The notes below the pieces were generated by a model. It was given only the letters and a program-made list of their open reading frames with translations. It was not told where the DNA came from and did not search any database. The translations under genes were made by a program, and so were the position numbers. From Lutibacter agarilyticus (GTDB taxonomy: Bacteria > Bacteroidota > Bacteroidia > Flavobacteriales > Flavobacteriaceae), in assembly GCF_900188235.1 (NCBI RefSeq), contig NZ_FZNT01000006.1, positions 213,931-277,930 on the forward strand: DNA of 64,000 bases, written 5' to 3'. Position 1 is the stretch's first letter; the number at the start of each line of letters is the position of its first letter. Shown one piece after another: positions 45,437-53,920 of the stretch.

Positions 45437-45568
45437 TTACAACTGAATGTATATGAAAAGTTACGGTTTAATTAACCACATTTTTCAGCCATTCAAAAAG
45501 TAAATTTAAGTAAAAAGAATATAATATTAACAATAGAGAAGTAATTTTTTATATGCCGATAGTTGCTT
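45437..45568 (-). repeat. attC-like site 46 (family C-like)
   Basis: Stem GTATATGAAAAGTTAC with GTAATTTTTTATATGC. The end GTTGCTTAAC differs by one base from a full match with GTTATGCAAC at site 47. Confidence 0.75.
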
Positions 45569-45764
45569 AACGTTTTAGTGGGATAAAAATTAGCTTAGTT
45601 GAAAAAGCGAAATGATTTTTATTTTTTTTGAGCGTAGGCGATGGCAGTAATGCCAAATTCATTACAAGTAGCACGTATGTAGTTGGCGGTTTAGAAAACA
45701 TTACTCTCGTTTTAGAATAAAGATTTAGAAACGATGGAAAATATAAAACAGTTAACGAATATAA
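45569..45764. other. Non-coding start of a cassette, less AT-rich
   Basis: About 200 bases between the attC-like site and the 3' end of the minus-strand gene. It contains GAGCGTAGGCGATGGCAG and GTAGTTGGCGGTTTAG and is visibly less AT-rich than other non-coding parts of the array. A short plus-strand ORF starts at 45734, overlaps the minus-strand gene and is not convincing. Confidence 0.4.
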
Positions 45765-46289
45765 TTATTGAACTTTTAAAGAATCATACTCTTGATTTAT
45801 TAGGTTGGATTTATGATAATGGATATCTGACGAATCCTTTAAAACTTTTGTTTGTTTTTTTTCCGATTGTTGGGGTGATGATTTATCGTCCTCTATTTTT
45901 TCTGATTGACTTATGTATTTATTTAATCCAAAAATAACTAATTTAATAAAACTAATAATTGCAATCAATTGAACTAATCTTTTTAAATATAATTCCCATA
46001 TGTTTTTCCAAAATATTTTTTTAAAACCTCCTGAATTTAAAAACTCATTTATAGTATATTCGTTAGCTAAAAATATACTTATATCTCCACTTAACATAGG
46101 TTTTGGTAATTTTAATTGTTCCTTTTTTATTATGAATAGAAGTTTATCTATTTCTAAGTTAGAAAGCTTATTTAAATGTTTGTTACCTTTTTTTACTTTT
46201 TCAACGGTCGTATATCCGTTTCCTTTATATTTAATAATTGTAAAATCTTTTAATAGAATATCTAACAATTTAGCTTGTTTCCAATTCAT
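45765..46289 (-). CDS. Hypothetical protein with one membrane helix
   Basis: Protein of 174 residues. The N-terminal ~70 residues are helical and soluble (MNWKQAKLLDILLKDFTI). A membrane helix lies at about residues 110-126 (LVQLIAIISFIKLVIFGL), followed by a charged tail. No family is recognised. The ~100 bases between its start and the next attC-like site are less AT-rich than usual and may contain its own promoter. Confidence 0.55.
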   Translation of the reverse strand: MNWKQAKLLDILLKDFTIIKYKGNGYTTVEKVKKGNKHLNKLSNLEIDKLLFIIKKEQLKLPKPMLSGDISIFLANEYTINEFLNSGGFKKIFWKNIWELYLKRLVQLIAIISFIKLVIFGLNKYISQSEKIEDDKSSPQQSEKKQTKVLKDSSDIHYHKSNLINQEYDSLKVQ

Positions 46290-46387
46290 AGTATATCAAT
46301 TTTTTAACACGTGTAGATTGCAAAGAAAAAAAATAAAATAGGCGGTTAAGCATTAGGTTTGATGAAAAAGCCACCAGCTAATATGTT

Positions 46388-46517
46388 ATGCAACGGGCTT
46401 TTATAAGATTTGTGCGACTGGAAAATCGGAGATTTTTCGGACGTAGCAAATTGTTTATTGAATGTTTGTCGTTTGTACTAAATCAAATTTAAGCATAAAT
46501 TTTATGAGTTGTTGCAA
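46388..46517 (-). repeat. attC-like site 47 (family A)
   Basis: Family A, ATTGTTTATTGAATG subtype. The end GTTGCAAGT is complementary to ACTTGCAAC at site 48. Confidence 0.85.
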
Positions 46518-47046
46518 GTTTTAGCGACACGCTATGCTGATAATTGAATTTTAGTACTTTCCGAGATTTGTCATTCTTGTTCTTTATAAAAATCCTTTTG
46601 TTTTTTGTTATTAATTTATCTTTTTACTTGTTTTAGCGTTTTGCAATTTTTCTCCGTTTCAATGCTCAAATCCACTCTGATTTTAAATTTCTCCGTTTCA
46701 TTGAGCTTTTTGCGTTTCAATTCTCAAAAATCAGTAGAGTAGAAGTGAACTCAAATTTATCATTTTTATTTAATTTGTCATTGAACTAATTAAAAAAAAA
46801 ATCAATTTTCTCATTTTACTAAATTTGTTATTAAGCTAATTTTAATCAGCTTAATTTTGTCATTTTAGTGAATTTATCATTGAACGAATTTTTAATGAAC
46901 TTAAATTTATCTTTTTAGTTTAATTTGTCATTTAATAAATTTTAAATCAAATCAATTCTCCGATTGGTTTTATCTTAAAATCTATTTTATTAAACTCAAT
47001 TTTATCTGTTTTGTTTCTGACCGGAAAAATTTATCCGAGCTATTAC
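46518..47046 (-). other. Gene-less cassette, CGACACG family, with degenerate tandem repeats
   Basis: About 530 bases related to 9889-10312 and carrying the same left attC-like subtype. The region 46750-46960 has several degenerate repeats of AATTTGTCATT and TTTTAATCA type with a spacing near 40 bases. No ORF is credible. Confidence 0.65.
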
Positions 47047-47176
47047 TTGCAACTGGCTTTTATAAGATTTGTGCGACTGGAAAATCGGAGATTTTTCTGC
47101 CGTAGCAAATCGTTTGTTGAATGTTTGTCGGTTGTACTAGTTCAAATTTAAGCATAAATTTTATGAGTTGTTGTGC
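47047..47176 (-). repeat. attC-like site 48 (family A)
   Basis: Family A, with AACTGGC instead of AACGGGC after the left core. The end GTTGTGCCTA is complementary to TAGGCACAAC at site 49. Confidence 0.83.
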
Positions 47177-47191
47177 CTAGTTTTTTTAATC

Positions 47192-47797
47192 TTAAAATAT
47201 ATATGTTGTCAAATACCAAACTAAAAATCCACAGAAAACACTAATAATTATCGATATGAATATTTTCTTAATAGTATTTTTCTCATCTTTTGCCGTTTGT
47301 TTAGTCGTTTTTTTCTTTGATGATGATTGAAATTGATCTCCAGTTACTTTATTCTCATTATAAATAATATTACCACTAAACACTTTAGAATCTATGGACT
47401 TTGAATCAATCGTTTTTTCATCTTCATCATCAATCATAAGAATAATTTCATTTCTCATTGATTTTATTAAACTTTTTAAATCAAATATTCCATTTCTCCA
47501 TTCTCTTTTGATATGTTCTCTGTCAGTTGTAATGATTTTAAAATCTCCAATCTTTGTATCAAAATTAATTTCATTCCAATGTTGTATAAAACCTTGTCTA
47601 CCGGGAAATTTCACGTTTATAAAAGCTGCAACTTCTTTTAATATATCGTCAAGTTTTTGGTATGTATCCTTTAATAATTCTTTATCTTCTTCTGTTAATT
47701 TGTATCCTATTTCAGAAGCTCTTAAATGGAGTATTTTCGGTAAATTATTTAACCTATCTAAAAGGTTATCAATTATATTTAAATCTTTTTTAGTCAT
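47192..47797 (-). CDS. Helical protein with C-terminal membrane anchor
   Basis: Protein of 201 residues. Helical N-terminal domain of ~115 residues (LLDRLNNLPKILHLRASE, DREHIKREWRNGIFDLKSL), a Ser/Lys-rich linker, and a C-terminal membrane helix (ISIIISVFCGFLVWYLTTYIF). The layout resembles membrane-associated abortive-infection proteins, but no family is recognised. Confidence 0.6.
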   Translation of the reverse strand: MTKKDLNIIDNLLDRLNNLPKILHLRASEIGYKLTEEDKELLKDTYQKLDDILKEVAAFINVKFPGRQGFIQHWNEINFDTKIGDFKIITTDREHIKREWRNGIFDLKSLIKSMRNEIILMIDDEDEKTIDSKSIDSKVFSGNIIYNENKVTGDQFQSSSKKKTTKQTAKDEKNTIKKIFISIIISVFCGFLVWYLTTYIF

Positions 47798-47809
47798 TTC
47801 TCAAATTAG

Positions 47810-47940
47810 GCACAACGGGCTTTTATAAGATTTGTGCGACTGGAAAATCGGAGATTTTTCTGCCGTAGCAAATTGTTTGTTGAATGTTTGTCGTTTTGTA
47901 CTAGTTCAAATTTAAGCATAAATTTTATGAGTTGTTGTAC
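47810..47940 (-). repeat. attC-like site 49 (family A)
   Basis: Family A. The end GTTGTACGTA is complementary to TACGTACAAC at site 50. Confidence 0.85.
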
Positions 47941-47959
47941 GTAGTTTTTTAGTCATTTT

Positions 47960-48919
47960 TTAAAAAACCTCAAATTCAGGTTTTACATCTTTAAGTTTTC
48001 GGTTGTAGATTGCGTAATGAAAATTATATTTTTTCACTAATCCAAAATCAAAATTTTGTAAAATATCAAACTCTTTTATTAAAAATAAAAAATTTGGATA
48101 ACCTGTTTTTGGTTGTAATGCGTTATACAAAATTAAAAACAATTCATCTGATGATAATTGAGCTCTTGCAATTGACGCATAAAATTGTTTTTTCTCATTT
48201 TCAATTAGTTTGGAGAAATAAATGAATTTAAATATGTGATATATGTTTCTAAAATAGTGACTCCACAATTGTTTATAGTCTTTATAATAGAATTCTTTAT
48301 ATGCATTATCGATTCTAGTTTCCGCAATATCAATATTTTCCGGCTCATTATTTATATAAATAGTTTCGCCTATAGAGTTTTTTGATTTAATTGAATTAAC
48401 GGATTTAAAGCGAAAACTAAGATCTTCGAAAGCTTTGGAGATTATCTCTCTTTTTTCAATTTTCTCATCTGAAAACCCTAAATTTCTATTAAAGTTAAAT
48501 TTATCAATTATTTCGTGATGTAAATTTAATAATTGGAAAAATGTATTTTCAAATCTTTGAATTTTTAATGTTTCACTTTGTTCTTTAAAAACTTCTCTTG
48601 TTTGTTCGAGTTCAACTTTTTGTAATTTAAATTCCTCAATTTGTTGATTTAAAGCTTTTACTTGGGCATTTAAAGTTTCTCGATTTATTTGTATATCGGT
48701 TCTTTGTTCAGTTAAAGCAACATAAAATAATATTACTCCCGCCAAGGACCAAATGGAACCTATAACACCTCCAATGAAATCTCCAAATTGAGCTATCTTT
48801 GCTGAATTAATAATTTCTGTTGTTGAAAGGTTTTCTTTCCATATGAAAAGAGAAAATCCTATTACGAATAATAATAATCCTATCCATAATAATCTAATAC
48901 TGTTTTTTTCGTTTAGCAT
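47960..48919 (-). CDS. Putative phage abortive infection protein
   Basis: Protein of 319 residues. Two N-terminal membrane helices (about 8-26 and 48-68), a coiled coil (~75-125) and then FENTFFQLLNLHHEIIDKFNF and WSHYFRNIYHIFKFI. This order and the F-F-x-L-L-x-x-H-H segment match the family annotated as putative phage abortive infection proteins. Members are thought to act at the membrane. Sole gene of its cassette. Confidence 0.78.
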   Translation of the reverse strand: MLNEKNSIRLLWIGLLLFVIGFSLFIWKENLSTTEIINSAKIAQFGDFIGGVIGSIWSLAGVILFYVALTEQRTDIQINRETLNAQVKALNQQIEEFKLQKVELEQTREVFKEQSETLKIQRFENTFFQLLNLHHEIIDKFNFNRNLGFSDEKIEKREIISKAFEDLSFRFKSVNSIKSKNSIGETIYINNEPENIDIAETRIDNAYKEFYYKDYKQLWSHYFRNIYHIFKFIYFSKLIENEKKQFYASIARAQLSSDELFLILYNALQPKTGYPNFLFLIKEFDILQNFDFGLVKKYNFHYAIYNRKLKDVKPEFEVF

Positions 48920-48934
48920 TTTTTTTTAAATTAC

Positions 48935-49064
48935 GTACAACGGGCTTTTATAAGATTTGTGCGACTGGAAAATCGGAGATTTTTCGGACGTAGCAAATTG
49001 TTTATTGAATGTTTGTCGTTTGTACTAAATCAAATTTAAGCATAAATTTTATGAGTTGTTGTAA
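48935..49064 (-). repeat. attC-like site 50 (family A)
   Basis: Family A, ATTGTTTATTGAATG subtype. The end GTTGTAATT is complementary to AATTACAAC at site 51. Confidence 0.85.
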
Positions 49065-49544
49065 TTTTTAACGACACGTTATGCTGATAATTGAATTTTA
49101 GTACTTTCCGAGTTTTATCATTCTTGTTTTTTATAAAAATCCTTATCTTTTTTGTTATTAATTTATCTTTTTACTTGTTTTAGCGTTCTGCAATTTTTCT
49201 CCGTTTCAATGCTCAAATCCATTCTAATTTTAAATTTCTCCGTTTCATTGAGCTTTTTGCGTTTCAACTCTCAAAAATCAGTAGAGTAGAAGTGAACTCA
49301 AATTTATCATTCTAATTTAATTTGTCATTGAATTAATTAAAAAAAATCAATTTTCTCATTTTACTAAATTTGTCATTGAACGAATTTTTAATCAACTAAA
49401 ATTTATCTTTTTAGATGAATTTGTCTTTTTACAAATTTTAAATAAAATCAATTCTCCGCCTGTTTTTTATCTTAAAAATCGATTTTATTAAACTCAATCT
49501 TATCTGTTTTATTTCTGACCGAAACAGTTCATCGGAGTTATTAA
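49065..49544 (-). other. Gene-less cassette, CGACACG family
   Basis: About 480 bases related to 9889, 42511 and 46518, with the same start (ACGACACGTTATGCTG), CTCCGTTTCAATGCT motifs and degenerate repeats. No ORF is credible. Confidence 0.65.
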
Positions 49545-49675
49545 TTACAACGGGTTTGTGTATGAGTAGTAGCGATTTTATAGACACTACTTTTCGGAAA
49601 GTAAAATACAAAATAAAAAGTAATAACGATTTAAGTTATAAACCAAATCGCTATTACTTATACACGTTGTTGTAC
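49545..49675 (-). repeat. attC-like site 51 (family D-like)
   Basis: The clearest stem of the array: GTGTATGAGTAGTAGC with GCTATTACTTATACAC pairs over 16 positions on the plus strand with two G-T wobbles. The end is the palindrome GTTGTACAAC, found again at site 52. Confidence 0.85.
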
Positions 49676-49688
49676 AACGTTTTTATTC

Positions 49689-50276
49689 TTAAAACTGATA
49701 GCCAATACGTAAGTGTAGATTTACCGCAGTTTCTCCTTTATTTTTTGAGAACCCAGCATTTTTAGAAAAATATTGAATATAACCAACTCCAATACCAGTT
49801 TCATAATTAAAATGTTTTCCTAAGTTTCTTCTAATTCCCCAAGTTGGAATTATTGATAAGTTATCTACTATTTGTGCATTGTTATCATCTCCAAAATCGA
49901 GTAGTAAATCGTCTGAACGAAAACTTGTTTTAAGTGAAAAGAAATTTCCACTATTATTATCTATTCGTTTTGATTTACTTGATCTTTTATCTAGATTATA
50001 ATACCATCGTGGTTCTAATGTAATAACGGTAGTCAGAAGAAAACCAGCATTAGGATAGAAATCATCATTATCATAAGCATCAAAACCTAATTCAGTTCGT
50101 AGAGCAATTTGATTTGATAGTTTTAGTTCATTGTTAATCCATAATCCAGCAAATCCTGTTTGAATTCCGAAAATTGATTTTTCTACACTCTGTTTTTGTG
50201 ATTTTTCAGGAGTGTTTTGTGACGTTGCAATTAAAGCAAGTCCGCAAATTAATAATGTCAATACCTTTTTTTTCAT
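49689..50276 (-). CDS. Outer-membrane beta-barrel-like protein
   Basis: Protein of 195 residues with a signal peptide (VLTLLICGLALIATSQ). The mature part alternates strands and turns (IALRTELGFDAYDND, GFLLTTVITLEPRWYYNL, FNYETGIGVGYIQYF) and ends LHLRIGYQF with a terminal Phe, as outer-membrane barrels do. It shares a cassette with an AraC-type regulator that lies upstream. Confidence 0.7.
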   Translation of the reverse strand: MKKKVLTLLICGLALIATSQNTPEKSQKQSVEKSIFGIQTGFAGLWINNELKLSNQIALRTELGFDAYDNDDFYPNAGFLLTTVITLEPRWYYNLDKRSSKSKRIDNNSGNFFSLKTSFRSDDLLLDFGDDNNAQIVDNLSIIPTWGIRRNLGKHFNYETGIGVGYIQYFSKNAGFSKNKGETAVNLHLRIGYQF

Positions 50277-50386
50277 TTTATTATAGTTTATAAATTTAAC
50301 TGCAAATCAATAAATTTATAATGATTTAGGTTGACCAATAGAAGCATTGGTGCGTTATTATATGTTAAAAAAAACATTGAATAACT

Positions 50387-51520
50387 TTAAGAAATACTTT
50401 TTTTGAAGTCAGAAGGAGAGAGACCAGTTTCTTTTTTAAAAATTCTATTGAAACTGGTTCTTGATTTAAAACCGCATTCGGACGCAATTCCAAATAGATT
50501 ATAATTTTTATAGCTATCTAAGTTTATTTTGTCTTTTACAGCCTCTACACGATACTTATTTATTAAATCATAAAATGTAGTGTTCAAGTATTGATTTAAC
50601 ATTGTGGAAAGTTTTTTGTCTGTTGTAGAAAGCTGTTCAGCTAATTTTCCTAATGTCAAATCTTCGTTCAAATAGGGCTGTTCAGTTTTTATAATAAGTT
50701 CAAGTTTGTTTTTCATTTTTTCAAATTCTTCTTTTTTCTCAGAAGATAATGTATTCTTTTTTTTCTTATTAATTTCAGGCTCATCAACTTCATTAACTAA
50801 TAAAAAAGATGGTAATAATACTTTAGATTGGTTTACACCATAATAAGCCAAATATGAAACTAGGATAATCATAGCTAATACAGAAATATTATCAACATTC
50901 CATTGGAAATCACCAAAAAAGAATTCATATATTTTAAGTCCTATATCAATGATTATAATACCTAATGCAGATAAAAGCATAATCTTTATCCAATTAAAAT
51001 CGTATTTTTTTAGGTTCGAATATTTATATTTAGTCAATTTTCGATATTTTGATAACAATCGTAGTGAAATAATTAAGTATAGAATAAAGTATAAATTTTC
51101 AATTCTTATTATGCTACGTATAAAATTTGTATGTGTGTAAGCCAGTTCATCTATCTTAAAATTATTGAACAATATTGTTGGAATTGTAATGCCAAAAGCA
51201 AAAAAGAAAGTAGGAATAAAATGTACTAAAGTGTTTTTCACTAAACTATCTTCTTTTAAGAATAGTGATTTTACATAGAGAAACAATAAAGGACCTAAAG
51301 TAATTATAGTAATATCATTTGGTAGAAATGTGAGTCTTATTAGCCAAATAATATTATGTAATGAAGCATAAAAATAGATAGAAACAAAAAATAGAAGTAA
51401 AAAAAATACAATTAATATTTTTTGAGGCAATTCTTTCTGTTTTATTCTTAGTAGTCTTAATAAAACTATTGCAATAATTACGATGCCACTCACTAAAAAG
51501 AAGTCTAAAATTAAATTCAT
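50387..51520 (-). CDS. Membrane-bound AraC-family regulator
   Basis: Protein of 377 residues. Six to seven N-terminal membrane helices (to about residue 235) are followed by a charged linker and an AraC-type DNA-binding domain: LTLGKLAEQLSTTDKKLSTML (first helix-turn-helix), NLFGIASECGFKSRTSFNRI (second) and FKKETGLSPSDFKKS. Bacteroidota have many such membrane-bound AraC proteins. It probably senses an envelope signal and may control the barrel gene 110 bases downstream. Confidence 0.82.
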   Translation of the reverse strand: MNLILDFFLVSGIVIIAIVLLRLLRIKQKELPQKILIVFFLLLFFVSIYFYASLHNIIWLIRLTFLPNDITIITLGPLLFLYVKSLFLKEDSLVKNTLVHFIPTFFFAFGITIPTILFNNFKIDELAYTHTNFIRSIIRIENLYFILYLIISLRLLSKYRKLTKYKYSNLKKYDFNWIKIMLLSALGIIIIDIGLKIYEFFFGDFQWNVDNISVLAMIILVSYLAYYGVNQSKVLLPSFLLVNEVDEPEINKKKKNTLSSEKKEEFEKMKNKLELIIKTEQPYLNEDLTLGKLAEQLSTTDKKLSTMLNQYLNTTFYDLINKYRVEAVKDKINLDSYKNYNLFGIASECGFKSRTSFNRIFKKETGLSPSDFKKSIS

Positions 51521-51612
51521 TAATTAAAATTTAGTTTTCTGAATGTTTGTAATGTCCATTTGCATAGTTTTCTAATCTATAAAGTTTGTGTTGAGCACTG
51601 TATTCTAATGTT

Positions 51613-51742
51613 GTACAACGGGATTTTATAAGATTTGTGCGACTGGAAAATTGGAGATTTTTCTGCCGTAGCAAATCGTTAGTTGAATGTTTGTCGTTTG
51701 TATTAGTTCAAATGTGAGCATAAATTTTATGAGGTGTTGCCT
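51613..51742 (-). repeat. attC-like site 52 (family A)
   Basis: Family A. The end GTTGCCTTT is complementary to AAAGGCAAC at site 53. Confidence 0.84.
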
Positions 51743-51951
51743 TTTAGTTGCTTTTTTGTCATTTTGTTCAAATCATTATTCATATTAAAAATAATCCGTT
51801 TCAATTTTCAAATCTGCGTTTCAATCGTAAAAATCTGAAATTTGTCTTTTTAATTTAAATCTTTCAATTTATAGTTCTCCGTTATGCTAAGTTTATTTAT
51901 TCAATCTTCAATTCCGTAATATTACTCAGTTTTGTTGTTACCGCTTAAAAT

Positions 51952-52146
51952 CTAATTGTTTTTCTTTATCGAAATCAATGTAAATATCATTCCAATTATT
52001 ATTAATATATTACCAACTATCCCGACAATAGTTCTCTTTTTTAAATCATTAAAATCAAGCTCATAGTAATTTAAAATCAGTAAAATAATACTCAAAATTA
52101 TAGCCGCATAGCTTATTATTATTAATATCCGTGTATTTTTTTTCAT
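51952..52146 (-). CDS. Small two-helix membrane protein
   Basis: Protein of 64 residues with two membrane helices (about 7-26 and 40-58) joined by a short charged loop (NDLKKRTIVG). The ~210 bases 3' of it are non-coding, with the same CGTTTCAAT motifs seen in gene-less cassettes. The function is unknown. Confidence 0.6.
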   Translation of the reverse strand: MKKNTRILIIISYAAIILSIILLILNYYELDFNDLKKRTIVGIVGNILIIIGMIFTLISIKKNN

Positions 52147-52169
52147 ATATGTATTTTTTTCGCAATTAA

Positions 52170-52301
52170 AGGCAACGGGTTAGAGCATGAAAAGTTGCGG
52201 GTTTGAAAACGCAATTTTCCGATGTTTAAAATTAATGTTTTTTTGTTTGATGATTATCATATTTACAATGAATTAGCTATTTTTTATGCGCATTGTTAGC
52301 C
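52170..52301 (-). repeat. attC-like site 53 (family C)
   Basis: Family C, close to site 18. The end GTTAGCCAC is complementary to GTGGCTAAC at the right end of the array. Confidence 0.84.
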
Positions 52302-52310
52302 ACTGGGCTT

Positions 52311-53888
52311 TTATTCTTTCAACTCAAAATATTTTCCCAAAGTATTAAACGTAAACACTGACTTTACAAATATTTCATCTAAAACTTCAATGTAATTACT
52401 ATCGGTAATTCCGAAATATTCAATAGCTTTCTTACAGTCTTTATTAGATTCGCTAAATGTGTGAGCAATTAGTCCAGACCTTAAATTTTGAAGATTTCTT
52501 AAAAACACAAACATATCGGGAATGTTCATTCCTTTTGATTCCAAAAACTTTTCAAACTTTCCAATTCCTCGAATTTTAGAATCTAAATTTAATCCTTTTG
52601 TTAACTCCTTTTCATTTAGTCTATCAATAGTCAGTTTTACTATTGTTAAGGTTTGTTCACAGAAAGATTTTACATTGTTTGTAGTTATCTTATGTAATGC
52701 TGTAAATAGATGCTCATCTGTTTTGGATAATGGTTTGTACAATTGCCAACCAAACTTTTCTTGCCATTTTTTGTTGAAGCTTTGATATTTTGATTTAAAA
52801 AACAAGTCAACTGTTTCGGGTTCTTCTGCCCATTGACCTTCTATCATAGTTCTGTAATAAGTTCGGCTTATATTCATTCCTTCTTTTGGTGGAATGTTAT
52901 ATTGTTTCCAATGAAGTTGTTCCTTTTCTGGAAGCATTCTTAAATTGGTAAGAAATACTGGAATATAATCGTCAACATTATTGTCTATTTTTAATCTAAA
53001 AAATTTTGAACCAACGCTGAATCCATCAACTTGGTATTTGTTTGGTTCATTGTAATATTTATTTAAAACCTCTTTTTTGAAATAGGTTACTTTGAATTGA
53101 TTTCCATCTGTTTTTCCGCAATCTTCATAAATTAATTCTCCTTCGTCATCAATTCCGATTATGAAGCTTTCATTTTTAGATTCTCCGAAGTCAAAATGTG
53201 ATTTTTTTATGCCATTTGGTTTAATGAATACTTTTCCCATTACCCAACTTTGAGTTTTGTCGGATACATTTCGAATTAAATGACTGTAAATAAACTCGTT
53301 TTCTTTGATTAATTCATCCTTGTGTTTTATGTTCCAATCTGAAGGGATTTTTTTTAGCAATCTCATAAAATCATAGCAAACTACGAAGTTCATATCTCTC
53401 ATTGTGATATATTCTCTCAAATACTTGATTTTAACTTTAATCAGTTTTGGCTCAATAATTAGTACTTCGTCCAATTCTCCATAATCGCTTACATAATAAA
53501 ATGTGCGGTTTTGTTTGTCATTTCCTTTTTCGTAAAGTCTAAAGTAGAGAACAAATTCTTCTGCAACATCTATGTATTTTATTGAAGTTTCTTGTAATGA
53601 AAAACTTTTGTAAAATAAAAAAGGTTCTAAACCTTCTTCGTCATTGGATTTATATGTGTTGTCTCCAAAAACAGATGGTTTTCCTTCACTTCCCATAGAA
53701 AGTGGCCAACTATAGTCTTCACTGTATTTATCAACTTTGTCATTTGATATTAGACAGCAATATATTCCAGCAGAATCGTCAAAATCTTTAGAATCGTCTT
53801 CGTATATTTTCAACCAACCGTTTTTGATTAAGAACTTGGATTCAATATCTTTTTTTTTGTCCTCTAAAAGAAAATAATCTTTCTCCAT
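52311..53888 (-). CDS. Large protein with C-terminal HEPN-like domain
   Basis: Protein of 525 residues, first gene of the array as read on the minus strand. The N-terminal ~330 residues are beta-rich and resemble the N-terminal part of ApeA-type defence proteins (weak). The C-terminal ~150 residues are helical and contain LRSGLIAHTFSESNKD, an R-x5-H motif as in HEPN ribonucleases. A cassette nearest the presumed attI is the most recently inserted and best expressed in integrons. Confidence 0.6.
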   Translation of the reverse strand: MEKDYFLLEDKKKDIESKFLIKNGWLKIYEDDSKDFDDSAGIYCCLISNDKVDKYSEDYSWPLSMGSEGKPSVFGDNTYKSNDEEGLEPFLFYKSFSLQETSIKYIDVAEEFVLYFRLYEKGNDKQNRTFYYVSDYGELDEVLIIEPKLIKVKIKYLREYITMRDMNFVVCYDFMRLLKKIPSDWNIKHKDELIKENEFIYSHLIRNVSDKTQSWVMGKVFIKPNGIKKSHFDFGESKNESFIIGIDDEGELIYEDCGKTDGNQFKVTYFKKEVLNKYYNEPNKYQVDGFSVGSKFFRLKIDNNVDDYIPVFLTNLRMLPEKEQLHWKQYNIPPKEGMNISRTYYRTMIEGQWAEEPETVDLFFKSKYQSFNKKWQEKFGWQLYKPLSKTDEHLFTALHKITTNNVKSFCEQTLTIVKLTIDRLNEKELTKGLNLDSKIRGIGKFEKFLESKGMNIPDMFVFLRNLQNLRSGLIAHTFSESNKDCKKAIEYFGITDSNYIEVLDEIFVKSVFTFNTLGKYFELKE

Positions 53889-53920
53889 TTTTTATTTGTT
53901 CAGATTGGTTTTCGCCTTGT

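Noticed and set aside
45734..45937. Plus-strand ORF starting MENIKQLTNIIIELLKNH
   Set aside because: It overlaps the minus-strand gene at 45765 over most of its length. It is hydrophobic and could be real, but the minus-strand gene fits the cassette direction better.
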